This document shows, piece after piece, positions 1-6,544 of a DNA stretch of 10,256 nt (position 1 is the first letter of the stretch; each line of letters starts with the position of its first letter). The position numbers were made by a program, and so were the translations under genes. The notes beneath the pieces are model-generated. The model had not been told where the DNA came from and did no database searches. It was given only the letters and a program-made list of their open reading frames with translations. The DNA comes from CAUZEO01 sp963578625. Its GTDB lineage: Bacteria > Verrucomicrobiota > Kiritimatiellia > SLOV01. Location: contig CAUZEO010000187.1 in NCBI GenBank assembly GCA_963578625.1, positions 1-10,256 on the forward strand. Direction: 5' to 3'.

Positions 1-36
1 AGACCTCACTAAAAACTAAACACTGAATACTTCCTT

Positions 37-876
37 CTACCTACCTCCCCCTCTCTTCCCCGCCTTCCGTAGGATCTCCCGCTCCTGCTCCGAAAGGCTG
101 TTCAGGCCTTGTTCGGAAATCTTGTCGAGGATCGCGTCGATCTCCTGCTCTTTCCGCTGGACAGATTCCTGGTTCCGGGCAACGCGCTTTTCGTGTGAAC
201 GGGTGCGCATCCGCGATGGACTCATTCCGGTTTTGTCGCTGAGCCAACCGGTAATCGCGAGTGGGCCCGACGCGCCCCTGCGATGCAAAAGAATAAATGC
301 ACAACCCAGCGCGGCGAAGAAGTAGAACAACTCGTCCCACATATGATAGGCAAGGAACTGAATCAAGTAGACAAGAATGAAGACAATCGCGACCCATTTG
401 GCCTTGAACTGGTAGAAAAATAGGGCGTCCGGTCGAATCATGGTAAATGAAACAAACACTACAAAGTGAATCGATCTTGGTCCTTCGAGTATAAATCCCG
501 GGAACCAGGATCCAAACAGGAGCATGATAAGGACCGGCACCAATACCAGGGTGGCGTAAAACCATCCGAACCCACGGGTACCAAGGAACTGCTCCACCGG
601 ACTGCCGAACCAGTAAAGCATCACCATTTCAACCACGAACCAAATCGAGACGTGATTTACGAACGCATAGGTCACGAACGTCCACAAGTACCCGTCGCTG
701 ATGTTCTTCACCGAATAAACGAATATACCCAGGTCCGCCCCTTTCCCGGCTCCGATCATGAACGCGCAGAACAACGCGGTAACGATGTGCGCCAGGATCA
801 GCGTGCGAGTGAGATCCATCGGGATCTTTCCGAAATAGAACAACGGCCGGGACGAGGAATATCCACCAAATTGCAT
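37..876 (-). CDS. Rhomboid-like integral membrane protein, probably non-proteolytic
   Basis: Counting from the ATG at 876, the 279-residue product has about six hydrophobic segments (roughly residues 23-42, 62-85, 103-123, 136-157, 160-176, 180-197). A charged helical tail follows, containing an EIDAILDKI motif and a Ser-rich turn, a C-terminal arrangement often seen on bacterial rhomboid-family proteins. The stretch YWFGSPVEQFLGTRGF matches the conserved 'FG..lE..lG..rf' loop of rhomboids. The protease residues do not match: the helix-2 Asn position is Glu, the GxSG serine motif reads GPRS, and the last helix (WDELFYFFAALG) has no His. It is therefore probably a rhomboid-fold membrane protein acting as an inactive homologue or scaffold. 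The start is uncertain: neither the ATG nor an in-frame TTG at 900 (287 aa) has a clear Shine-Dalgarno. The gene stands alone; the 36 bases beyond its stop are AT-rich, with no feature I can name. Confidence 0.72.
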   Translation of the reverse strand: MQFGGYSSSRPLFYFGKIPMDLTRTLILAHIVTALFCAFMIGAGKGADLGIFVYSVKNISDGYLWTFVTYAFVNHVSIWFVVEMVMLYWFGSPVEQFLGTRGFGWFYATLVLVPVLIMLLFGSWFPGFILEGPRSIHFVVFVSFTMIRPDALFFYQFKAKWVAIVFILVYLIQFLAYHMWDELFYFFAALGCAFILLHRRGASGPLAITGWLSDKTGMSPSRMRTRSHEKRVARNQESVQRKEQEIDAILDKISEQGLNSLSEQEREILRKAGKRGGGR

Positions 877-1017
877 TCGGTTACTCTGCCACGGAGTCAA
901 ACGCGGTGCAAAAGGAATCCGTCAGGTAGCGGAAGTCTTTTATCCTGCATAGCTCGGAAAGCACAGGCGGCCGAGACTTCCGGGCGTCGACTCCGAAGTT
1001 CGGCCTACTGCAACAAC

Positions 1018-1428
1018 CTATAGATCTGCATCGGCGCGACAACCGGTTGCGTCACGGAGTCGTCGACGCCGGATGACCGCCTGGTCACTGCCGCTGTCGA
1101 TGTGCAGGGCGGCAAAGAAGTTGGTGATGCGCACGCCGCGCACCCGGCACTGGCCGGCGCGGCAGAACTGCACGCCGATGCCGCCCGCGGAGGGATTGGA
1201 TCCGTTGATTACGATTCCCGGTTCCCCCGAGGGCCAGCCGCCCTGCCAGCGGTTGCCGCCGTCTATGCTGGTTTCGTTGTCGGTGATCGCGGGCAGCGGA
1301 CTCGCGGGCAAAATGGTCCCGGTGACACCGAAACGGATCACGTTGGCGCCAGGGCCGATGTTCGCCAGGCGAATGCACTTGCGCAGCGTATTGACAGCGC
1401 CGACCTGGTAGACGATTTTCCCGTCGTC
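1018..1428 (-). pseudogene. Remnant of a CSLREA-type parallel beta-helix (surface/secreted) protein
   Basis: On the minus strand, from about 1428, the frame reads NTLRKCIRLANIGPGANVIR and then GTILPASPLPAITDN..SIDGG. This is the familiar 'sLReAI..AN..pG.dtI.F..tGtI...spLPaITd..tIdG' opening of CSLREA/right-handed beta-helix proteins. Beta-helix-like rungs follow (GGIGVQFC, CRVRGVRITNF, LHIDSGSD). Near 1075 the frame degrades into Arg-rich sequence, while a neighbouring frame reads GVDDSVTQPVVAP, resembling the next expected rung (IGGVDDS). This suggests a frameshift. Members of this family are normally many hundreds of residues long and have a signal peptide. Here no signal peptide, no plausible start and no further rungs are present, so I call it a fragment of a once larger surface-protein gene. 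The plus strand over this region is also open in frame with the next gene, but that translation has no family-like sequence. Confidence 0.6.
1391..1419 (+). promoter_or_regulatory. Candidate sigma70-type promoter for the three-gene operon
   Basis: A perfect TTGACA at 1391-1396 is followed after 17 bases by GATTTT (1414-1419), which keeps the important A2 and T6 of the -10 box but matches only three of six positions. It lies about 95 bases before the amidohydrolase start and inside the beta-helix remnant. A transcript from it would carry the 1430-1457 hairpin in its leader. This is a motif match only. Confidence 0.25.
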
Positions 1429-1429
1429 C

Positions 1430-1457
1430 GTGGCACGGCGCCTTCGGCCCGTGCCAC
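1430..1457. repeat. Strong palindrome (9-bp arms, nested 3-bp inner stem)
   Basis: GTGGCACGG at 1430-1438 is exactly complementary to CCGTGCCAC at 1449-1457. Inside, GCC/GGC (1440-1442 with 1446-1448) can pair around a TTC loop, leaving one bulged C. No T-tract follows on either strand, so it is not a classical intrinsic terminator. It sits exactly where the beta-helix homology stops and about 55 bases before the amidohydrolase start. Its form (short GC-rich imperfect hairpin in a gene-poor gap) is that of a REP-type dispersed repeat. Confidence 0.6.
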
Positions 1458-1512
1458 AACCGGCCCCACGCTTCTTCTGGCGTGCCGCGAAACCGCATGC
1501 TACAAAGCGAAT

Positions 1513-2424
1513 ATGCAAGAGACGGAAACACACCGAATCGACACCAAGGTAATCGCCGGCGAAAAGGACGGGCCGCACCTTCTCATTTCAGGTGGCGTTC
1601 ACGGCGACGAATATGAGTCGATGGCTGCCGTTCGGCGATTGATGAAAGAAATCAGTCCCGAGTCGCTCACCGGCAGAGTCACCCTGGCGCCGGTATTCAA
1701 CGAACCGGCTTTCGAGAACTACGCCCGCACCGGTCCGGACGAGCTTGACCTCGCGCGCGTCTTCACGGGAAATCCGGAAGGATCGATTTCGGAACGCGTG
1801 GCACACGCGGGCACGCAATTGATCGAGTCGGTGGATTATTTCATCGATCTGCACACCGGCGGACTCGCCATGAAAATCTTGCCGATGAGCGGCTATATCC
1901 TGCATGCGGACCCCTCCGTTCTAGACACGCAGCGGAGAATGTCCCGGGCCTTCAACCTGCCGGTCATCTGGGGCACCTACCCGGGACTCGACGGACGTTC
2001 CCTCTCCGTCGCCCGCGATGCGAATATACCGGCCATTTATGGGGAGTGGGGAGGCGGCGGAGGCTGCAACCCCGTGGGCGTCGAAGACTACGTAACCGGC
2101 TGCCTCAACGTGATGGCTGAACTCGAAATGCTCACAAAAGAACTTCCGGAATCCCGCGTGGAGCACGTGGTGGAGGACAATCGTCCGAACGCGGGATACA
2201 TGCAGATCAACTACAACGCGCAGTCGTCCGGCTTTTTCGAACCCGCAGCTAAACTCGGAGACATGATTCGAATCGGCGATGTGATCGGCACGATCATCTC
2301 CACCCTGGGTGAAGTCGTCGAATCTGTACCATCAACACAGACCGGACTGCTCCTGACGCTTCGCGCACTGCCGCGCGTGGAAAAGGGGGATTGCCTGGCG
2401 GTGATCATCGAAATGGAAGTATAA
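1513..2424 (+). CDS. Succinylglutamate desuccinylase/aspartoacylase (AstE/AspA) family zinc amidohydrolase
   Basis: The 303-residue product shows the whole M14-like AstE/AspA signature. GGVHGDE at residues 27-33 supplies the zinc ligands His30 and Glu33, and DLHTGG supplies the third ligand, His114. The substrate-carboxylate region has Asn63, Arg72 and Arg82 in the NEPAFENYAR...DLARVF block. Glu178 in YGEWGGGGG is the expected catalytic base. A C-terminal beta-domain (about 220-303) resembles the lipoyl-like cap of the family. Members hydrolyse N-acyl amino acids (N-acetylaspartate, succinylglutamate, N-acetyl-diaminobutyrate in ectoine breakdown) to the free amino acid and an organic acid in the cytoplasm; the substrate here cannot be read from sequence. 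I chose ATG 1513 because the in-frame open sequence upstream is antisense to the beta-helix remnant and has no family-like residues. No strong Shine-Dalgarno is visible. It is the first gene of a three-gene unit, 20 bases before the dehydrogenase. Confidence 0.88.
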   Translation: MQETETHRIDTKVIAGEKDGPHLLISGGVHGDEYESMAAVRRLMKEISPESLTGRVTLAPVFNEPAFENYARTGPDELDLARVFTGNPEGSISERVAHAGTQLIESVDYFIDLHTGGLAMKILPMSGYILHADPSVLDTQRRMSRAFNLPVIWGTYPGLDGRSLSVARDANIPAIYGEWGGGGGCNPVGVEDYVTGCLNVMAELEMLTKELPESRVEHVVEDNRPNAGYMQINYNAQSSGFFEPAAKLGDMIRIGDVIGTIISTLGEVVESVPSTQTGLLLTLRALPRVEKGDCLAVIIEMEV

Positions 2425-2444
2425 ATGACGATGGAGGAAGAAGC

Positions 2445-3257
2445 ATGAGCGATCGACCTGTAGCTTTCATTACCGGTGCGTCGCAGGGCATCGGTGCGGC
2501 AACCGCGGAAGAATTCGCCCGCCGCGGTTACGACACCGCCCTGCTGGCTAGAAACAAGGAGAACCTCGAACGAGTTGCCGAAGCCGTGCGCGGCCACGGC
2601 GGAAGGGCCGCGGTCTATCCGGGAGATCTCGCCGACCTCGAGTTTGCAGAGAGTGCTGTGGAGAAATGCGCGCAAGAGCTCGGACGCATCGACGTCCTGA
2701 TCAACAACGCCGCATGGCGCGAAATTGTGCCCCTTACCACCATTACGATCGAGTCCTGGGATAAGACCCTCCGGATCATGTTGACCGCGCCGGCATTCCT
2801 CGCGCGGTGGTGCGCGCCGCACATGGAAAAAGTGGGGAAAGGGGTGATCATCAACATCTCCAGCCTCCAATCGGAACGGGTTTCCGGATTCGGCACACAG
2901 TATATGGTAGCAAAAGGAGGTTTGGATACCCTCACGATGGATCTCGGCGCCCTGTATGGTTCGCGAGGCATTCGGACCGTCGGGTTAAACCTCGGCGCAA
3001 TCGACACTGCAATGAGCGGCGACTACGAGTCGCCGGACGGCGAAAGCGTCGGCAAGGTGATGCGGGAATATTCGGAAGACATGATTCCTCTCCGCCGATG
3101 GGGCAGCCCTGAGGAAATCGGGCGTTGCATCGCCATGTTCGCGTCGGACGATGCATCGTACATAAACGGAGCAAATGTCCTTGTTGAAGGCGGATGGGCG
3201 CACAGCCTCTGGCCGCACAGCTTCAAGAAAATGATGTTTCCCGAGGACTTCAAGTGA
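2445..3257 (+). CDS. Short-chain dehydrogenase/reductase (SDR), classical type
   Basis: This 270-residue, single-domain Rossmann protein is of typical classical SDR length. The TGASQGIG nucleotide-binding loop lies at residues 10-17, a NNAA motif at 87-90, catalytic Ser140 in INISS, and the YxxxK pair Tyr153/Lys157 in YMVAK, with Ser exactly 13 residues before Tyr. LNLGAIDTAM (181-190) corresponds to the usual 'PG.i.T' segment after the active site, and GANVLVEGGW is the normal C-terminal strand. It should oxidise an alcohol or reduce a ketone with NAD(P)(H). ALLARN at 32-37, with Arg and no acidic residue at the end of beta-2, leans toward NADP but does not settle it. ATG 2445 has a very good ribosome-binding site, GGAGGA at 2433-2438, six bases upstream. 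Its stop overlaps the start of the following PLP enzyme, so the two are probably translationally coupled. Confidence 0.93.
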   Translation: MSDRPVAFITGASQGIGAATAEEFARRGYDTALLARNKENLERVAEAVRGHGGRAAVYPGDLADLEFAESAVEKCAQELGRIDVLINNAAWREIVPLTTITIESWDKTLRIMLTAPAFLARWCAPHMEKVGKGVIINISSLQSERVSGFGTQYMVAKGGLDTLTMDLGALYGSRGIRTVGLNLGAIDTAMSGDYESPDGESVGKVMREYSEDMIPLRRWGSPEEIGRCIAMFASDDASYINGANVLVEGGWAHSLWPHSFKKMMFPEDFK

Positions 3258-4342
3258 GCATCTGGCGGTTTGCGGATTGGCTGCATCCCTGTGACCCCTC
3301 CTTTCGCATCTCCTTCGGAGAAGGCAACACGCCGTTAGTCCGCTCGCGCCACATCGGTCCGGAGGCCGGAGTAGGCCACCTTTACTTCAAGCTCGAAAAT
3401 TTGAATCCGTCCGGATCCTACAAAGACCGTTTCGCCGCGGCGGCGATCTCAGACATGCTGGCCCGGGATAAACACCGCTGCATCGCCACCACCAGCGGCA
3501 ATACCGGATCCGCTCTCGCCGCGGCTGCCGCGGCCGCAAAGATCGATTGCGAAATCGCCGTGGTTGCTACTGCGCCCCAGAGTAAACTGCGGCAAATGCT
3601 CGCCTACGGTGCGAAACTTTGCATCGTGGAAGGGTTCGGTATCGACCCGGACATAACCCGGGATGCGGTCGAAACAGTCAAAAAACTCGGCGAAGCACCG
3701 GATGCGCAAATGCAAGTGAGCGCATATTGCTACAGCCCGGTGGGAATGACCGGGGTGCAAACCATTGGGTACGAACTCGCCGAACAATCCGGGGACATGG
3801 GCCGGCCGATCAATCACGTGTTCGTCAGTGCGGGCGGCGGCGGTCTCACCCTCGCAACGGCTCGCGGACTCGCGCGGGCCGCAAACGAAGCCGTGATTGA
3901 GACCAGCCCGGCGGTCCACTGCGTTCAACCGGAAGGAAATAATACCATTGCCGGTCCGTTGCGCGATGGAAAGAACCTGGCACAAACCGTGAACTGCACC
4001 ACGAATGTAAGCGGGCTTCAAGTACCCGCGGTCATGGACGGCAACGAAGTCATTCCGGCGTGCCGCAACTCCGGAGGAACCGGCGTCCTGGTCCGGGATG
4101 ATGACGTCTGGGAGGCACAAGGACGAATGGCGAGGGAAGAAGGTATTTTTTGCGAACCCGCCGCCGCCGTCCCCCTGGCCGGCACACTGGAAGCCATCGA
4201 TAAGGGACACATTGAAAAGGATTCCGTCATCGTATGCATCGTCACGGGCAGCGGTTTCAAAGACGAAGTGTCTCTCATCCGAATGGTCGAGAACGCACCC
4301 TGCCCCACAATCACACTAGACGAACTGCGCTCGAAATTGTGA
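3254..4342 (+). CDS. Threonine-synthase-like PLP-dependent enzyme (fold type II)
   Basis: The GTG at 3254 shares four bases (GTGA) with the dehydrogenase stop and follows a GAGGA at 3243-3247 by six bases, which fixes the start better than any upstream codon. The 362-residue product has the fold-type-II core: GEGNTPLV (22-29), the PLP lysine Lys57 in NPSGSYKDR, SGNTGS (81-86), the phosphate-binding GGGG (194-197), and a C-terminal EPAAAVPLAG then IVTGSGFKD. This layout is that of threonine synthase and relatives (cysteate synthase, threonine deaminase), which eliminate or replace a beta or gamma substituent on an amino acid. The Cys-rich N-terminal segment of many archaeal-type threonine synthases is absent. 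No hom or thrB gene is nearby, so a catabolic or specialised role is as likely as threonine biosynthesis. It is the last gene of the operon, ending 8 bases from the stop of a convergent gene with no terminator hairpin between them. Confidence 0.85.
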   Translation: MSIWRFADWLHPCDPSFRISFGEGNTPLVRSRHIGPEAGVGHLYFKLENLNPSGSYKDRFAAAAISDMLARDKHRCIATTSGNTGSALAAAAAAAKIDCEIAVVATAPQSKLRQMLAYGAKLCIVEGFGIDPDITRDAVETVKKLGEAPDAQMQVSAYCYSPVGMTGVQTIGYELAEQSGDMGRPINHVFVSAGGGGLTLATARGLARAANEAVIETSPAVHCVQPEGNNTIAGPLRDGKNLAQTVNCTTNVSGLQVPAVMDGNEVIPACRNSGGTGVLVRDDDVWEAQGRMAREEGIFCEPAAAVPLAGTLEAIDKGHIEKDSVIVCIVTGSGFKDEVSLIRMVENAPCPTITLDELRSKL

Positions 4343-4350
4343 TCGGACCG

Positions 4351-6201
4351 TTAAAACCGCGCGCCACCCACCGTAATAAGCGCTTCGGCAACCTGGCCGA
4401 AACAATGTCCTTCGCCACTCAACTCCACGGCGAACGGCCTGCGGCGGCACGGTCCGTCAGGTATAATCTCCAACTCGCAGCACACTTCCGCGCGGGCCGG
4501 CGCGATCAGCGTTGCACCGGATCCTTCCCATCCTTCAGGACCGACAAGTCGCACGATCAGGGCAGCCTCCCGCGGAAAGGGATTGCGGACCGTCACCGAC
4601 ACGCATGCCGGACCCGGCGCCGCAAGATGCGTCCTGTAGGGCCAGATCCATCCGCCCCAGCTATCGAGATTAAAATGCGTTTCCTCCTCACCCAACGGCA
4701 GAATCCGCTCGTGCAATCCACGATAGTCCTTTATCCACTCCTCAATCTGATCGAAGAACTCGGGGTCCGTAAAGAGTGGCTCCTGGTGTCCCCGGATGAC
4801 GACTTCGGGCTTCCAGTCCAGAAGCCAGCCTCCGCTTTGATCGTAGCCATCGATCAAAGCCCCGTTTCGGTACACATGATTCTGTAGACGCCCCCGCTCG
4901 GCGAAGGGGCAATCTTGATCTGCGAAAAAATACTGGTCCCCGGTATGCGCAAATCGCTTCCCATCCGCCTCGAACCCAATGAGTGATGCGAATCGGGTGT
5001 GACCGGTCATGGGAGCAAAGTGAAAGGTGTACTCCTCCCAAGTCACCGTTTCATCCAGATCGAAACGTCGATCGACACGGCAGGGTTGATGCCATGTGCA
5101 GGGAAAACAGTGCGCCTCGGGTTGTTCGATCAAGTCGGCAAAGCTGTTCGCCGCCCAGCACTCCGTGCCGAAGAGCCGTTGCAGCAGCGGAATACCGCAG
5201 ACATGATCGTCATGAAAATGACTCACAAGCACGACATCGATCCGCTCGACGCCAAACTGCTCTTCGAGGCAGTCAAGGTCGTGCAGGAGCACGCGCCGGT
5301 TCGAAGGGCTGGAGTAGGCCGGGAACATTGCCCCCTTCATATCGTATCCGTAGTCGATCACCAGGACCTTGCCGGATTCGCTGACGAGGTACCAATTTAC
5401 GGAAGTCGACGATGCGCTGTACCACACGTGGTCCGTGACCCGAATTATCTTCGGATTGTCGATCGCATCAAACCGGCCTGACGGATCGTCGTACGCCCGT
5501 GCTCCGCAGAGAGCTCGGAGGGATTCCTGGAGAAGTCCAAGCGCCTCGTCGGTGCGCTCCAGGATGGGCTTCCCCAGGCTCGGAAACAGCGCGGCCGGCT
5601 CATGCCGGCGAAGGATCCGCGCGCTGTGATAGACATTGATAGCACCCGGCAAATCGTTGTAGTTGTATTGAAGCGGCGCAACACGAGGAACACGCCCGGC
5701 GGAGTGAATCGTCTCCCCGCAGAATATGATCTTTTTTCCACCCACGGTGCACACCAGTCCGCACTGGGTCACGGTTGCGCCGGGCTGTGGTACAACCTCA
5801 AGGGAAAGTCCTGCCAGGGAAATGGTCCCGTAATCCTGGAGCACACCGGCGGTTTTAATGCCTTCGATCGGGGCATATAGATTCCAGAGATTGTCGTAGA
5901 TGATGTAGGTCTCGCGCCGCCGAAAGTGCTCTTCGGGTTCCTCAAATATCTCGCGCTCCCCCTCGGGAACATAGACAGGAATTCCCCGGCGCGCCGCTTC
6001 GACCGCACCCGCCGAATGATCTCGAAAATAATGAGTGCAGACCAATGCTACCGGCCGCGCGGGCAAAGCGTCCAGATGATTCAGCCACTGCCCAGTGCCG
6101 GCATCGACAATCAAAAAACCTTCAGGTCCTTCAACCGCATACACGCTACAGCTATCGTCAAAACGCCATATTCCGGGGATAACTTCCGTCCAATTCGCCA
6201 T
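4351..6201 (-). CDS. Tandem metallo-beta-lactamase-fold protein with C-terminal beta-sandwich
   Basis: The 616-residue product carries two MBL domains in one chain. Domain 1 (about 5-215) has the fold's opening (FLIVDAG) but a damaged metal site: THYFRDH (57-62) has Phe in place of the second His, the later PGHT-type His is Ala142, and GD reads GE (162-163). Domain 2 (about 250-480) is complete: HFHDDH (328-333), His401 in MTGHT, Asp422 in HTGDQ and His472 in RGHQEP, so it should bind two metals and hydrolyse something. Residues about 525-616 (VSVTVRNPFP, then ELEIIPDGP) look like a beta-sandwich of the kind appended to hydrolases. No signal peptide or membrane segment is seen, so it is probably cytoplasmic. 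ATG 6201 has GAGG at 6208-6211, six bases upstream. A dyad at 6224-6249 precedes it. It lies on the same strand as the nitrilase-like gene, beyond a broken oxidoreductase fragment. The substrate is unknown. Confidence 0.85.
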   Translation of the reverse strand: MANWTEVIPGIWRFDDSCSVYAVEGPEGFLIVDAGTGQWLNHLDALPARPVALVCTHYFRDHSAGAVEAARRGIPVYVPEGEREIFEEPEEHFRRRETYIIYDNLWNLYAPIEGIKTAGVLQDYGTISLAGLSLEVVPQPGATVTQCGLVCTVGGKKIIFCGETIHSAGRVPRVAPLQYNYNDLPGAINVYHSARILRRHEPAALFPSLGKPILERTDEALGLLQESLRALCGARAYDDPSGRFDAIDNPKIIRVTDHVWYSASSTSVNWYLVSESGKVLVIDYGYDMKGAMFPAYSSPSNRRVLLHDLDCLEEQFGVERIDVVLVSHFHDDHVCGIPLLQRLFGTECWAANSFADLIEQPEAHCFPCTWHQPCRVDRRFDLDETVTWEEYTFHFAPMTGHTRFASLIGFEADGKRFAHTGDQYFFADQDCPFAERGRLQNHVYRNGALIDGYDQSGGWLLDWKPEVVIRGHQEPLFTDPEFFDQIEEWIKDYRGLHERILPLGEEETHFNLDSWGGWIWPYRTHLAAPGPACVSVTVRNPFPREAALIVRLVGPEGWEGSGATLIAPARAEVCCELEIIPDGPCRRRPFAVELSGEGHCFGQVAEALITVGGARF

Positions 6202-6223
6202 AATTGACCTCGTTCTTTTTCAC

Positions 6224-6249
6224 CTGTTGATAGATGCTATCCTGAACAG
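6224..6249. promoter_or_regulatory. 26-bp dyad (operator or leader hairpin) before the tandem-MBL gene
   Basis: CTGTT-GATAG-ATG-CTATC-CTG-AACAG: both 5-bp arm pairs are exact (6224-6228 with 6245-6249, and 6229-6233 with 6237-6241), with a 3-base loop and a 3-base bulge. It lies 12 bases upstream of the ribosome-binding site of the gene starting at 6201. It could be an operator or a leader hairpin. No T-tract follows it in the direction of the MBL gene that would make a terminator. Confidence 0.35.
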
Positions 6250-6337
6250 TAGGCCACGAAGATAACAAAGTAACTCGCAGAATTTATTTGAGTAGACTTC
6301 TCATGTAGAGTCCCATGGCGTGCAAGAATCGATGAGT

Positions 6338-6544
6338 TCATTGGAGTTGAAGATGCTGCGCCGCGCTGATCCAATGCGCCATGCTGGCCGGCGCCTCGCC
6401 CCCCTGCCAGGAATGGCTCATCTCGCCATGCCGATACTCTGTCGGGCGCTGCAATAGCAGCGGGTCATGTTTCGCCATCAGTGCTCCGAACCAGAGCGCG
6501 TGCCCGTCGCATCAAATGACTCCGACCCGAATCTTCTCCCCCAT
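6338..6544 (-). pseudogene. Broken N-terminal fragment, probably of a Gfo/Idh/MocA-type oxidoreductase
   Basis: An ATG at 6544-6542 overlaps the TAA of the upstream hydrolase by one base (TAATG), an arrangement typical of a coupled operon gene. It reads MGEKIRVGVI, then a TGA at 6514-6512, then CDGHALWFGALMAKHDPLLL. The string resembles the Rossmann N-terminus of Gfo/Idh/MocA oxidoreductases ('kIRVgvIGcd.Ha..yg.lm..hDP'), with the TGA where Gly (GGA) would be expected, so one base change explains it. The frame then continues about 40 codons to a second stop at 6340-6338, where family-like sequence has faded. The remaining 250-300 residues expected for the family are absent. I infer a deleted, decayed gene that once followed the nitrilase-like gene. 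The family assignment rests on about 30 residues and is moderate at best. Confidence 0.5.

Noticed and set aside
993..1003. CCGAA-G-TTCGG palindrome upstream of the rhomboid-like gene
   Set aside because: A short dyad in GC-rich sequence, easily by chance and not placed near a convincing promoter.
466..1023. Plus-strand open frame opposite the rhomboid-like gene
   Set aside because: The translation is hydrophilic and compositionally odd, exactly as expected for the reverse of a membrane protein; no domain and no ribosome-binding site.
1102..1512. 137-codon in-frame extension of the amidohydrolase reading frame
   Set aside because: It is antisense to the beta-helix remnant, has no family-like motifs, and the AstE/AspA homology begins shortly after ATG 1513 at a normal family length.
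4234..4887. Long open frame on the plus strand
   Set aside because: It lies almost wholly antisense to the tandem-MBL gene and overlaps the end of the PLP-enzyme gene; the composition is Arg/Pro-rich with no recognisable domain.
6512..6514. TGA read as selenocysteine in the oxidoreductase-like fragment
   Set aside because: The position corresponds to a Rossmann glycine, the gene is truncated soon afterwards, and I see no convincing selenocysteine-insertion hairpin; a GGA-to-TGA mutation is simpler.
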